A DNA stretch of 64,000 nucleotides, from contig JAIQFK010000010.1 of assembly GCA_020073305.1 (NCBI GenBank), positions 1 through 64,000 of the forward strand, given 5' to 3'. The notes below the pieces were generated by a model, which worked only from the letters and a program-made list of their open reading frames with translations, searched no databases and was not told the DNA's origin. Positions 50,986 through 59,759 of the stretch are shown one piece after another. This DNA comes from Terriglobia bacterium (GTDB lineage Bacteria; Acidobacteriota; Terriglobia; Bryobacterales; Bryobacteraceae). A program made the position numbers and the translations under genes. Position 1 is the first letter of the stretch; each line of letters begins with the position of its first letter.

Positions 50986-51974
50986 GCCCGTTCGATGCGA
51001 TCGTCGTCGGCGCCGGCCCCACCGGTCTCGCCTGCGGCATCGAGTTGAAGCTGCGCGGTCTCAACGTGGTCCTGATCGAAAAAGGCTGCGTGACCAACTC
51101 GCTCTACCACTACCCCACCAACATGGTCTTCTTTACCACGCCCGAGTTGCTGGAGATCGGCAGCATCCCCATGACCAGCTTGAACGAGAAGCCCAACCGC
51201 ACAGAGGCCCTCAAGTACTATCGCCGTGTCGCCGAGCACTACAAGCTGGATATCCACCAGTACGAGAGAGTAGATAACCTCAGCGGCGCCGACAATGCCT
51301 TCGAAGTCCGTACCACCGACCGGTATGGCTGCCACCATGTCTACACTGCACGCAAAGTCATCCTCGCCACCGGATACTACGACATCCCCAATCTCTTGAA
51401 GGTTCCCGGCGAGGACTTACCTAAGGTGCTGCATTACTACAAGGAGCCGCATCCGTATTACAACCAGGATGTTGCGGTGATCGGCGCGAAGAATTCCGCG
51501 GCCATCGCCGCGCTTGAGCTTTTCTGGACTGGCGCGCGAGTCACACTTATTCACCGCGGAGCACAAATCTCCGAAAAAGTGAAGTATTGGATTCGTCCGA
51601 ATATTGAAAATAGAATTAAGACCGGTGAAATCAAAGCTTACTTTGATTCTCAGGTTGTGGAAATCCGGCTCGACAGCATTGTGCTTGACACGCCACAGGG
51701 TGAAGTTTTATTACAGAACGATTTCGTCTTTGCTTTGATTGGTTACAGTCCTGACCTTGAATTCCTCAATTCCATTGGAGTTATGCTCGATCCTGGCACT
51801 CAGCGGCCGCGCACCAACCCTACCACCCTGGAGAGTGAGCGCTCCGGTGTTTACCTGGCTGGAGTGATTGTTGCGGGCATGCACACTAACGAGATCTTCA
51901 TAGAAAACGGGCGTTTCCACGGACAGCAGATCGCACGGGACATTGCAGAAAAACTGGCCCATCTGAAACGCTAG
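50982..51974 (+). CDS. YpdA-like FAD-dependent thiol-disulfide reductase
   Basis: A 330-residue flavoprotein. DAIVVGAGPTGLACGIELK is the FAD-binding head, CVTNSLYHYPTNMVFFTTPE the YpdA signature, and AVIGAKNSAAIAALELFW the NADPH-binding fold. YpdA (Bdr) reduces bacillithiol disulfide in Firmicutes. The presence of bacillithiol in this organism is inferred only from this. GTG at 50982 overlaps the alaS stop, so the two are coupled. The stretch 51540-51780 is clearly richer in AT codons than the rest. Confidence 0.88.
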   Translation: MSPFDAIVVGAGPTGLACGIELKLRGLNVVLIEKGCVTNSLYHYPTNMVFFTTPELLEIGSIPMTSLNEKPNRTEALKYYRRVAEHYKLDIHQYERVDNLSGADNAFEVRTTDRYGCHHVYTARKVILATGYYDIPNLLKVPGEDLPKVLHYYKEPHPYYNQDVAVIGAKNSAAIAALELFWTGARVTLIHRGAQISEKVKYWIRPNIENRIKTGEIKAYFDSQVVEIRLDSIVLDTPQGEVLLQNDFVFALIGYSPDLEFLNSIGVMLDPGTQRPRTNPTTLESERSGVYLAGVIVAGMHTNEIFIENGRFHGQQIARDIAEKLAHLKR

Positions 51975-52151
51975 CCTTCGTCGTACCACTATAAGAGCAT
52001 GAGGACGTTGGAGTTGCTGGTGACACCCTCGGCAAGTGTAGCTAAACGCAGGAATTTAATAGAACTTTCGTCCTATAACTCACGGGTTTTTAGTTACATT
52101 GAAACTCTTATCAGTTATCATGTATCTAAGTAAGGGAGAGAACAATATCTT

Positions 52152-52382
52152 ATGTTAGCGTCCCTGCTCAATTCGATATTTGGTTGCTCGCACCGGCGAA
52201 CCACTTTTCCGCTGACGCCTAGCCGCAAGATGGCTACCGCCAGCAATCGTCACGGCACCTACGTGGTCTGTTTGGATTGCGGTCAAGAATTTCGCTATGA
52301 CTGGAAGGCGATGCGCGTTGGGGAACCGGTTGCGCCTCGCGCAGCGGCCGCTACAACCTCGCTCTCTCCCGCAAACCACTGA
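52152..52382 (+). CDS. Small cysteine-motif protein, unknown
   Basis: A 76-residue protein with FGCSHRRTTFPLTP and YVVCLDCGQEFRYDWKAM. The three cysteines and the histidine could form one zinc site. I recall similar short proteins in acidobacterial genomes but no function. gggagag lies upstream of the ATG. Confidence 0.65.
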   Translation: MLASLLNSIFGCSHRRTTFPLTPSRKMATASNRHGTYVVCLDCGQEFRYDWKAMRVGEPVAPRAAAATTSLSPANH

Positions 52383-52394
52383 GTAGGCGTGCGT

Positions 52395-52418
52395 CCCCGG
52401 GCTGTATAATGCCCGGGG
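52395..52418 (+). promoter_or_regulatory. Promoter with -10 box inside a palindrome
   Basis: CCCCGGGC (52395-52402) and GCCCGGGG (52411-52418) are perfect 8-bp arms, and the eight-base loop TGTATAAT contains the -10 box TATAAT (52405-52410). No -35 box is visible. A regulator bound to the palindrome would cover the -10 box. The start would be near 52417, shortly before the TTG start of the MFS gene. Confidence 0.6.
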
Positions 52419-52425
52419 TAGTGCT

Positions 52426-53634
52426 TTGGCAGATTCCGCGGTTTCCCTTGCATCTGAGCCAGTTCATCAGCGCGTAAAAGCAGAGCGTCGCGCGCTGATA
52501 TGCGTGTGCGCTGTCGGATTTGCCTTCTCCGCGAACTACACCAATCACGCCCCCCTCGCAGCCACGCTTATGCGCCAGTTCGGCTTCAACCAGGCGCTGG
52601 CAGGACTGCTGACCACGGGCATCTTCTTTACCCATGCAACCATGCAGCTTCCAGGCGGCCACCTGGTAGACCGGTTGGGCGCCCCGCGTGTTCTCACTTT
52701 CGCTCTGGCGTGGGTTGCTGCGGGCAATTTTGCGATTGCGTTCTCCGGCTCTTATTGGCAGCTTCTGGCGTGGAAAGTCTTCGTCGGTTTGGGAACGGGA
52801 ACATGTGTGATGGCGGGCGCCCGCTACATCCATGACGCCCTTTCCACGCCGCGACTGAGTTTCGGCCAGGGACTCTATGGCGGCTCGATACTTCTGGGAT
52901 CGGGCTTCGTGATTTTCGCGGTGCCACGAATTTCCGCCTGGCTGGGATGGCGCGGCGCGTTTCTCGTCAGCACCTCGGTAGCCGCTGTCGCCTGGATTCT
53001 TTGGGTGCTGGCAGCCCCGCCCGCTCCGCGGGGCGATCAGGCGCCGGGGCGCTTTCGCGAAGTGCTCCGAACGCGACAGCTTTGGCTGCTGGGGCTGATG
53101 CAGATGGCGTCGTTCGGGCTGGCGATTGTTGTGGGCACGTGGATCACCGCGTTGCTGAGTAACGAGTTTCGAATGCCGGCGGCCAAAGCCGGATTGGCCG
53201 GGTCATTCGTGCTGCTCCTGGGGATCGGGATGCGCCCGCTGGGCGGCGTGCTAAGGTGGGGCGTCGGCATTCGCGTTTTGCTCGCTGCGAGTTTCCTGAT
53301 GAACGCGCTGGGGTGTTTCGCTCTGGCGTCGGGTGGCCATAGCCTTTCCCTCGCCGTCATCGCCGTAGGACTCATTGGAACCGGCTGCGGCCTTCCTTAT
53401 GCAGCCCTCTTTACGCGCGCCGGAGCGCTCGTTCCGGGCCGTGCCGGCGCCGCCATGGGGATGATCAACATGCTGGGCATCGGCATGATTCTGGTTGGGG
53501 CGCCTCTGGCCGGCCGTTTGGCGGATTGGAGCGGTAGCTTCCGGTCGAGCTTCCTGGCACTGGCGATCTTCTCGCTCGTGGCCTGCGCCGCAGTTTCTTT
53601 AATCAGCCGCGATGAACCTGCTCCATCTCTTTGA
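52426..53634 (+). CDS. MFS transporter
   Basis: A 402-residue 12-helix transporter of the nitrate/nitrite or sugar-acid type group. ANYTNHAPLAATLMRQFGFN begins helix 1, and the signature G-x-x-x-D-R-x-G occurs in GGHLVDRLGAPRV. The second half begins near RTRQLWLLGLMQMASF. The start is TTG at 52426, the only in-frame option near the promoter. It overlaps the acyl-CoA synthetase by 23 bases, so the substrate may be a carboxylic acid later activated by it. Confidence 0.88.
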   Translation: MADSAVSLASEPVHQRVKAERRALICVCAVGFAFSANYTNHAPLAATLMRQFGFNQALAGLLTTGIFFTHATMQLPGGHLVDRLGAPRVLTFALAWVAAGNFAIAFSGSYWQLLAWKVFVGLGTGTCVMAGARYIHDALSTPRLSFGQGLYGGSILLGSGFVIFAVPRISAWLGWRGAFLVSTSVAAVAWILWVLAAPPAPRGDQAPGRFREVLRTRQLWLLGLMQMASFGLAIVVGTWITALLSNEFRMPAAKAGLAGSFVLLLGIGMRPLGGVLRWGVGIRVLLAASFLMNALGCFALASGGHSLSLAVIAVGLIGTGCGLPYAALFTRAGALVPGRAGAAMGMINMLGIGMILVGAPLAGRLADWSGSFRSSFLALAIFSLVACAAVSLISRDEPAPSL

Positions 53635-55051
53635 TCACTCCCTGGTTGGCCGACGCGACCAGCCGGCGCTCCAGTTTGTCGCTTGCGACGGGCGCCGGGA
53701 GGACCGCACCTTTGGTGAGATCGAAGACGCCAGCAACCGCTTTGCACACGCGCTGGCAGCCCGCGGGCTGGAGGCCGGAGACCGGTTGTGTGTCTGCCTG
53801 CCGAACGGCGTGGAAGTGATCCAGCTGTTCCTGGCGTGTGTGAAACTTGGCGCGATCTACGTCCCAGTGAATATTCTGTATCGGGAACGTGAGGTCGGGC
53901 ATATTGTGAGCGATGCGCAGCCGAAGGCCGTCGTCACGGCCGCGGAATTGTCCGAGCTCGTCCGCGCGGCCGCTCAGAGCGATACACAACGAATCTCAGC
54001 GCCACGCCTCGATGGGGACTCACCTGCAGCTATTGTCTATACGTCCGGCACTACCGGCACGTCCAAAGGCGCGGTGCTCACTCATAACAACTTCGTGGTC
54101 AATGCCCTCAGCGTGGTCACCTGTTGGGAGATCACGAGCGCCGACCGGTTCCTGCTTCCGCTGCCGCTCTTTCACGTTCACGGCCTCGGCAACGGGCTGC
54201 ACGCGTGGCTCGTCAGCGGCTGCCGCATGCGCCTCGTGGAGCGATTCGAGCACCAGAAAGCCACAGAGATGTTGCTTGATTTCCGGCCCACGCTCCTCTT
54301 CGGCGTACCCACCATTTACGTCCGCCTGCTTGAAACGCCCGCGGCTGCCGCACGCGAGATTGGCAGCGGGATGCGGCTATTCGTATCGGGTTCGGCGCCG
54401 CTCGCGGCGCAAGTTCTGGAAGATTTTCGCGCGCTGTTCGGCCACACCATTCTCGAGCGCTACGGTATGAGCGAAACGCTCATGAACCTGAGCAATCCGT
54501 ACGTTGGCGAGCGGCGCGCGGGTACTGTGGGCTTCCCTTTTCCGGGCGTCTCGGTCCGGCTCCTGGACCCGGAGGGAAACCCCGTCCCTGACGGCGAGAC
54601 CGGAGAGATCTACCTCCGCGGACCCAACGTGTTTTCCGGCTACTGGAACCGTCCGGAGGCCACGGCGGAGGCGTTTCGCGACAACTGGTTTCGCACCGGC
54701 GATCTGGCGGTCCGCTCCGCCGACGGCTACTACACGCTGGTTGGCCGGCGGAGCGATCTCATCATTTCGGGCGGATTTAACATCTATCCGCGCGAGATCG
54801 AGGAGTTTCTGACGGAGCAGCCTGAGATCGCCGAAGCGGCCGTGGCAGGGGTGGCCGACCGGCTTCGCGGTGAGGTGCCCGTGGCCTACGTGGTGGAGAG
54901 CTCGCCGGTCAATGCGCGTGACCTGGAAGACCGCTGCCGCGCGGCGCTGGCATCCTATAAGGTGCCGCGCGCGTTCATCTCCGTGGAGAAACTGCCGCGC
55001 AACGCTATGGGCAAGATCCAGAAGCATCTGCTGCCGCGGCCGCCTCAATAG
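53612..55051 (+). CDS. AMP-forming acyl-CoA synthetase
   Basis: A 479-residue ANL enzyme that activates a carboxylic acid by AMP and transfers it to CoA. The P-loop YTSGTTGTSKGAVLTH, ERYGMSETLMNLSNP and GWYRTGDL-like WFRTGDLAV are present, and the C-terminal lysine is in RNAMGKIQKHLL. It resembles malonyl-CoA/long-chain synthetases. The ATG lies inside the end of the MFS gene. Confidence 0.9.
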   Translation: MNLLHLFDHSLVGRRDQPALQFVACDGRREDRTFGEIEDASNRFAHALAARGLEAGDRLCVCLPNGVEVIQLFLACVKLGAIYVPVNILYREREVGHIVSDAQPKAVVTAAELSELVRAAAQSDTQRISAPRLDGDSPAAIVYTSGTTGTSKGAVLTHNNFVVNALSVVTCWEITSADRFLLPLPLFHVHGLGNGLHAWLVSGCRMRLVERFEHQKATEMLLDFRPTLLFGVPTIYVRLLETPAAAAREIGSGMRLFVSGSAPLAAQVLEDFRALFGHTILERYGMSETLMNLSNPYVGERRAGTVGFPFPGVSVRLLDPEGNPVPDGETGEIYLRGPNVFSGYWNRPEATAEAFRDNWFRTGDLAVRSADGYYTLVGRRSDLIISGGFNIYPREIEEFLTEQPEIAEAAVAGVADRLRGEVPVAYVVESSPVNARDLEDRCRAALASYKVPRAFISVEKLPRNAMGKIQKHLLPRPPQ

Positions 55052-55054
55052 GTT

Positions 55055-55516
55055 TCAGCGATAGAGCCGGATCAGCCACTCGGCCACCAGCGCCGGTTTG
55101 TCCGATCCTTCCACGTCGACTGTGACTAGCCAGGTAATCTGATGACCGCCTTCGACCTCGCGCAGTTCCTGGAGCGCGAGCCGCGCGCGGATTCGTGATC
55201 CCTCCGGCACTGGCGCGGGAAACCGCACGCGGTTGAGACCGTAGTTGATGCGCATTCCGAACTTGCCCCGGACCTCAACCGCCTCGTTGCTCAAGCGGCT
55301 CAGCAACGAGAGGGTTAGAAAGCCGTGCGCAATCGTTCGCCCGTATTTCGACTCGGTTTTGGCTCGCTCGGTGTCGACGTGGATCCACTGGCGGTCTCCG
55401 GTGGCTTCAGCAAACGCATGGATCATCTGCTGATCGACCAGCAGCCAACCGGTCGCGCCGACTTCCTGACCGCTCAAAGCGCGTAATTGTTCAAGATCGA
55501 CGATTCTGGCAGCCAC
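55055..55516 (-). CDS. MaoC-family enoyl-CoA hydratase
   Basis: A 153-residue hot-dog protein with the MaoC site: D and H in GDRQWIHVDTERA, then GRTIAHGFLTLSLLS. It hydrates 2-enoyl-CoA to R-3-hydroxyacyl-CoA. The start is GTG at 55516. It lies last in the OmpH-citrate synthase run, and its end meets the convergent synthetase. Confidence 0.92.
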   Translation of the reverse strand: MAARIVDLEQLRALSGQEVGATGWLLVDQQMIHAFAEATGDRQWIHVDTERAKTESKYGRTIAHGFLTLSLLSRLSNEAVEVRGKFGMRINYGLNRVRFPAPVPEGSRIRARLALQELREVEGGHQITWLVTVDVEGSDKPALVAEWLIRLYR

Positions 55517-55535
55517 GAGTACAGCGCCTTTCCGC

Positions 55536-55814
55536 CTATTCGCTCAGAAACGCCATGCTCTTCACGCCGGAAATGTCGAAACGCTTGCGGCAGCGAAGGT
55601 TCTTGCACGCCACTTTGTCGTCCAGAAGCACCATGTAGCTCTGCGATTTTTGAAAGCGCGCGCGGTCGCGTTCGTCAGCGCCGGGCGGTATGCGGTCCTT
55701 TTTCTTGCGCACCATCCAGCGCAGTTCGTAGGTCTCGCTGGTTTTGCAGAAAGGGCAGTGCAGGCTGGCCGGCTTGGTGGCCTGCGATTCGGTATAAAAC
55801 GCGCGCTCGTCCAC
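55536..55814 (-). CDS. Zinc-ribbon protein, unknown
   Basis: A 92-residue protein with HCPFCKTSETYELRW and ACKNLRCRKRFD, four cysteines in two pairs. The GTG at 55814 overlaps the citrate-synthase stop by one base (TAGTG). An upstream GTG at 55838 is possible. The function is unknown; possible roles are RNA or protein binding. Confidence 0.75.
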   Translation of the reverse strand: MDERAFYTESQATKPASLHCPFCKTSETYELRWMVRKKKDRIPPGADERDRARFQKSQSYMVLLDDKVACKNLRCRKRFDISGVKSMAFLSE

Positions 55815-56944
55815 TACCGGTCCACCATCGGCACCCACTTCATGCCGTCCGGATTACCTTTGTACTCGGCGCGCGGGCGGATGAGGCGGTTGTTTTGGTA
55901 CTGCTCGAGCACGTGCGCCGTCCAGCCGGCCATGCGGCTGATGGCAAACACCGGTGTGAACAGGTCGACCGGAATGCCGAGCGAGTAGTAGGTAGATGCG
56001 GAGTAGAAATCCACGTTCGCGTTCAGCCCTTTCTCGTGCTTCACGGTTTCCTCGACGCGCCGTGACATCAGATACAGATCATAATGTCCGGTCCGCTTTC
56101 CGAGTTCTTCCGACAACACGCGCAGGTGCGTGGCGCGCGGGTCCTCCGTACGGTACACGCGATGCCCGAAGCCTGGAATCTTCTTTTTGCCGGAAAGCGT
56201 ATCCTTGGCGTAGGCCACAGCGTTGTCCGGACTCCCGGCCTTGAGCAGCATGCGGATGACGTCCTGATTGGCGCCGCCGTGCAGCGGGCCTTTCAAAGCT
56301 CCAATCGCCGAAGTGATCGACGAGTAAATGTCGGAGAGCGTGGCTGCCGTAACTCGCGCGGCGAAGGTCGAAGCATTCAGTTCGTGGTCCGCGTGCAGAA
56401 TCAGCGCGACATCGAAAGCGCGCTCCATCACTTCATCGGGACGCTTGCCGGTCAGCGTGTAGAGAAAGCTCGCCGCGAAACCGAGGTCCGGGTCGCCTCC
56501 AATCACGGGCAGGTCCGCGCGTTTGCGATGGAAGGTAGTGACAATGGTCGCCGTCTGCGCCATCAGCTTGACGGCCTTTAGCGCATTCGCCTCTTCCGAC
56601 ATATCAGGCGCCAGCGGATCGTAGAGGCTCAGCATGGAAACCGCCGTGCGCAGCACATCCATGGGCTCGGATTTGGCGACGGTGCCCAGAAAATCCTGAA
56701 CGGGTTTGGGGATCGCCCGGTTGGCGGCCAGGTCCGATTTCAACTGGCTCAGTTCGTCGCGCCTGGGCAGGCGGCCGTTCCACAGCAGGAAAATTACTTC
56801 CTCGAAGCTGGCATGGTCGGCCAGCGTGTGGATGTTATAGCCACGGTAACTGAGAATCCCTTCTCCGCCGTCGATATAACAAATCTCGGATTCTCCGGCG
56901 ACCACGCCTTCGAGACCCGCACCCGTTGTCGTTGTTAAGGACAT
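55814..56944 (-). CDS. Citrate synthase
   Basis: A 376-residue type I-like citrate synthase. The active site histidines are in GPLHGGANQDVIRML and PGFGHRVYRTEDPRA, and the aspartate in NVDFYSASTYYSLG. It condenses oxaloacetate and acetyl-CoA, or propionyl-CoA if it is the methylcitrate form, which sequence alone does not decide. It is coupled to a zinc-ribbon gene. Confidence 0.93.
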   Translation of the reverse strand: MSLTTTTGAGLEGVVAGESEICYIDGGEGILSYRGYNIHTLADHASFEEVIFLLWNGRLPRRDELSQLKSDLAANRAIPKPVQDFLGTVAKSEPMDVLRTAVSMLSLYDPLAPDMSEEANALKAVKLMAQTATIVTTFHRKRADLPVIGGDPDLGFAASFLYTLTGKRPDEVMERAFDVALILHADHELNASTFAARVTAATLSDIYSSITSAIGALKGPLHGGANQDVIRMLLKAGSPDNAVAYAKDTLSGKKKIPGFGHRVYRTEDPRATHLRVLSEELGKRTGHYDLYLMSRRVEETVKHEKGLNANVDFYSASTYYSLGIPVDLFTPVFAISRMAGWTAHVLEQYQNNRLIRPRAEYKGNPDGMKWVPMVDR

Positions 56945-57004
56945 GCTGATCTATGCTCTACTTTATCCTAAGACGACCTCGCCGGGGCCGCCACCTGAAA
57001 TCAG

Positions 57005-57451
57005 CTAGCGCCCAGGCGGGCAGCCCGGCCAGGGCGAGAACCCAATGATCAGATCGTCGCGCTCCACCCAAAGCTTGTCGGGTTCCTGACCCTTGCCATA
57101 ATCGACGGTCAGGATCACACCCGATCCGCAGGAACGGCTCTTTTTGATGTGATAGGCGCTGACGTCCGCATGCGGGCTCTTCGGCCCCCAATCATCCATG
57201 AAATTTTGAAACGGATAATCGCGGCAGGGCTTGGCGTCCGTGCAGCCCCATAACGTGTATGCCGCCTGATAATCGTGCTTTTCGAGCAGTTCGAAAAACT
57301 TGCGGGCCTGCTGCTCCTGCCGGAAATTCTTCAGAAAAAAATATAGAATTCCTCCGGCGACCACCACGACAGCGGCAATTACGACAAGCCGAAGGATGAG
57401 CTTCTCCCGCTGCTCCTCGCCTGCTCCGTAGTTTGCGAGATAGCCGGCCAT
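57005..57451 (-). CDS. Single-pass membrane protein, unknown
   Basis: A 148-residue protein with one membrane helix (about residues 20-41, LRLVVIAAVVVVAGGILYFF) and an external part with three cysteines (LWGCTDAKPCRDY, RSCGSGVIL). The YPFQNFMDDWGPKSP block is unlike known families that I can name. It lies between ompH and citrate synthase in the same direction. Confidence 0.75.
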   Translation of the reverse strand: MAGYLANYGAGEEQREKLILRLVVIAAVVVVAGGILYFFLKNFRQEQQARKFFELLEKHDYQAAYTLWGCTDAKPCRDYPFQNFMDDWGPKSPHADVSAYHIKKSRSCGSGVILTVDYGKGQEPDKLWVERDDLIIGFSPWPGCPPGR

Positions 57452-57469
57452 GTGCCGCTCGGGAATTGT

Positions 57470-57997
57470 CTACTTCGGCGCCGGATACGCTTTGTTGTAC
57501 TCGGCGAGCGCTTCGGCCGTGATGTCCAGCGCCGGCTTGAAGTACCAGGTGTTGGTCACATCCACCACCAGGTCGTAGCCCTTTTCTTCCGCCAGCTTCT
57601 TGACCACTTGCGCCATTTTTTGCTGGCTTTTGCCCAGGACGTCGTTACGCTCCGTGTTCACGTCGCCCTGCAGATCATCGCTCAGGCGTTGCAGATCGCG
57701 CTGCTTCCGCTGCCCTTGCGCCGTCAAATCGGCTTCTGCCTGCGGCGTCAACTTGCCGGCGCCGGCCTGCAGTTGCTGCTGGATGCCCTGGAGATCCTTC
57801 TGGAGCTTTTCAATCTCCGTCTGCCGCGGCTTGTACTTGGCCTCCATCGCCGCGGAGGCCTTTTGAATTTCGTCGGATTCAAGCACCGCGCGCTGGATGT
57901 TGATGACCGCCACCTTAGTCTGGGCGGACGCCGACATGCTCATTAGAAACAGGCCCGAGCACACCAAAAGCGCCCGGAGCCCCGGGATTCGAGACAT
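57470..57997 (-). CDS. OmpH/Skp-like periplasmic chaperone
   Basis: A 175-residue exported protein (signal residues 1-25). KVAVINIQRAVLESDEIQKA begins the mature part, and a long alpha-helical hairpin follows (EKLQKDLQGIQQQLQAGAGK, LQRLSDDLQGDVNTERN). The family holds unfolded outer-membrane proteins. aaggag lies upstream of ATG at 57997. Confidence 0.9.
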   Translation of the reverse strand: MSRIPGLRALLVCSGLFLMSMSASAQTKVAVINIQRAVLESDEIQKASAAMEAKYKPRQTEIEKLQKDLQGIQQQLQAGAGKLTPQAEADLTAQGQRKQRDLQRLSDDLQGDVNTERNDVLGKSQQKMAQVVKKLAEEKGYDLVVDVTNTWYFKPALDITAEALAEYNKAYPAPK

Positions 57998-58081
57998 TGC
58001 CAAAACTCCTTGTGAAGCGTTGTTGAATTAACAGGTTAGCACAAGGGGTCGCACGGCAGGCCAGCCGCTATCTTCGTGAGA

Positions 58082-58870
58082 CTAGGACAATGAATCGTTC
58101 CTCGCAGCTTGCAGCTTCCTCCGCCCCTTGTCTTTCCTGCCCCGCAGCGGGTCTGCCGGCTCATAATCGAGCTCGGTCGACAGGACCTCCACGAGCCTGG
58201 ACAGCACCTTAGTCCGCGCCCAGTATTTGTCATTTCCTTCGACCAGACACCAAGGCGCCACGCTGGTACTCGTTTTCACCAACATCTCCTCGACGGCCTC
58301 CTCGTAGGCATCCCATTTCTTGCGATTCCGCCAGTCCTCGTCGGTGAGTTTCCAGGCTTTGTAGCCGATGGCTTTGCGTTCCTCGAAGCGCCGGAGCTGC
58401 TCCTCGCGGGAGATATGGATCCAGAACTTCGCCGTGACGGCGCCGAAATCGTGCAACTGGCGCTCAAAGGCATTAATTTCCTTGAACGCGCGCTTCCATT
58501 CGTTCTCCTTGGCGAATCTTTCCACGCGTTCCACCAGCACGCGGCCGTACCACGATCGATCGAAGATCGCGATCTGTCCTCGCTCCGGCAGCCGCCGCCA
58601 GAACCGATTGAGGTAGTGGCGGGTCTTGTCCTCACCCTGTGGCGCACTGATCGGATAAACCACATAGCCGCGGGGGTCGAGTTTTTCGGTGATTCTCTTG
58701 ATCACGCCGCCCTTGCCTGCTGCATCCCATCCCTCGAAGACCAGAATCACCGGGCGCTTCTGCTGGTAGACCTGATATCCCAGCTCCCGGAGTTGGATCT
58801 GCCACCGCGTGACCTCGCACACGTATTCCTCGCGGTCGAGTTTCCGGGTCAGATTTAGAGTCTCCAGCAT
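58082..58870 (-). CDS. PPK2-family polyphosphate kinase (second of pair)
   Basis: A 262-residue enzyme that transfers phosphate between polyphosphate and nucleotides. Walker A is GWDAAGKGGV (47-56), and D104-R-S-W-Y-G-R with VLVERVE forms Walker B and the lid. It starts seven bases after the first PPK2 gene. Together the two mimic the two halves of class II PPK2 (polyphosphate:AMP phosphotransferase), which is normally one fused protein. Confidence 0.93.
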   Translation of the reverse strand: MLETLNLTRKLDREEYVCEVTRWQIQLRELGYQVYQQKRPVILVFEGWDAAGKGGVIKRITEKLDPRGYVVYPISAPQGEDKTRHYLNRFWRRLPERGQIAIFDRSWYGRVLVERVERFAKENEWKRAFKEINAFERQLHDFGAVTAKFWIHISREEQLRRFEERKAIGYKAWKLTDEDWRNRKKWDAYEEAVEEMLVKTSTSVAPWCLVEGNDKYWARTKVLSRLVEVLSTELDYEPADPLRGRKDKGRRKLQAARNDSLS

Positions 58871-58877
58871 GAGCGCT

Positions 58878-59669
58878 TTACTCCCCCAGCGATTCCATCG
58901 CCGCCCGCAGGTCCGCGTCCTTCAGCGCTGCTTTTTTGAATTCCGCTCTGGGTGGCGCCTTCGCTCCCAGACGCTTCTCCACGGCGGCGATAATCGTTTC
59001 GAAAACCTTTTTTCGCGAGTACCATTTTGACGTCGCCTGAACAATGGTCCAGGGTCCGTATTCCGAATCCGTCAGTTCCAGCATCTCCTCGATCGCGGCC
59101 AGATACTGGCCGTATTTCTTGTGGCGTGCCCAATCCGCCTTGGTCACGCGCCAGGCTTCCAGCGGATCCGCCTCAATGGTCCGAAATCGCTTTTTCTGCT
59201 CCTTCTTGCTGATGTGAAGAAAAAATTTCAGGATAATCGTGCCGTCGTCGGCCAGCATGCGCTCAAATTCGACGATGTCGCGGTAGGCCTGGCGCCATGC
59301 CTTTTCGGGAATCGTGCGCTCCACGCGTTCCTCGAGCACCCGGCCGTACCAACTGTGATCGAAGATGAGCATCTCGCCCCGCGTCGGCACTTTGAGCCAG
59401 AACCGCCACAACCACGGCCGTTGCTGCTCATACGTGCGCGGGGCGGTAATGGGGTAGAGCTTGAAACCGCGCGGATCCAACCGTTGCGTCAGCGCGGCAA
59501 TGGTTGTGCCTTTGCCCGATGCATCCCACCCTTCGAATACGATTACCGTGGGCACGCCCAAATCCCAGCATGCCTTCTCCAGATCGTATAAGCGTCCTTG
59601 CAGGCTGGGCAGGATCCGCTTGTATTCTTCCCGAGGGAGCTTCTGCTTGAGGTTGATGTTCTCTAACAT
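58878..59669 (-). CDS. PPK2-family polyphosphate kinase (first of pair)
   Basis: A 263-residue PPK2-fold protein. Walker A is GWDASGKGTT (47-56). The second motif is D104-H-S-W-Y-G-R, with His where active enzymes usually have Arg. It is similar end to end to the next gene, but clearly different (EQQRPWLWRFWLKVPTRGEM). The start is ATG at 59669. Confidence 0.92.
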   Translation of the reverse strand: MLENINLKQKLPREEYKRILPSLQGRLYDLEKACWDLGVPTVIVFEGWDASGKGTTIAALTQRLDPRGFKLYPITAPRTYEQQRPWLWRFWLKVPTRGEMLIFDHSWYGRVLEERVERTIPEKAWRQAYRDIVEFERMLADDGTIILKFFLHISKKEQKKRFRTIEADPLEAWRVTKADWARHKKYGQYLAAIEEMLELTDSEYGPWTIVQATSKWYSRKKVFETIIAAVEKRLGAKAPPRAEFKKAALKDADLRAAMESLGE

Positions 59670-59759
59670 GTCCCGGTGTTCAATTCTACTGTGTACCTCG
59701 CGACCGGGAAATCTCAGCGCTGCCGGTGAGCAGATGGGCCAGGCTTGTTTGAGACGCGC

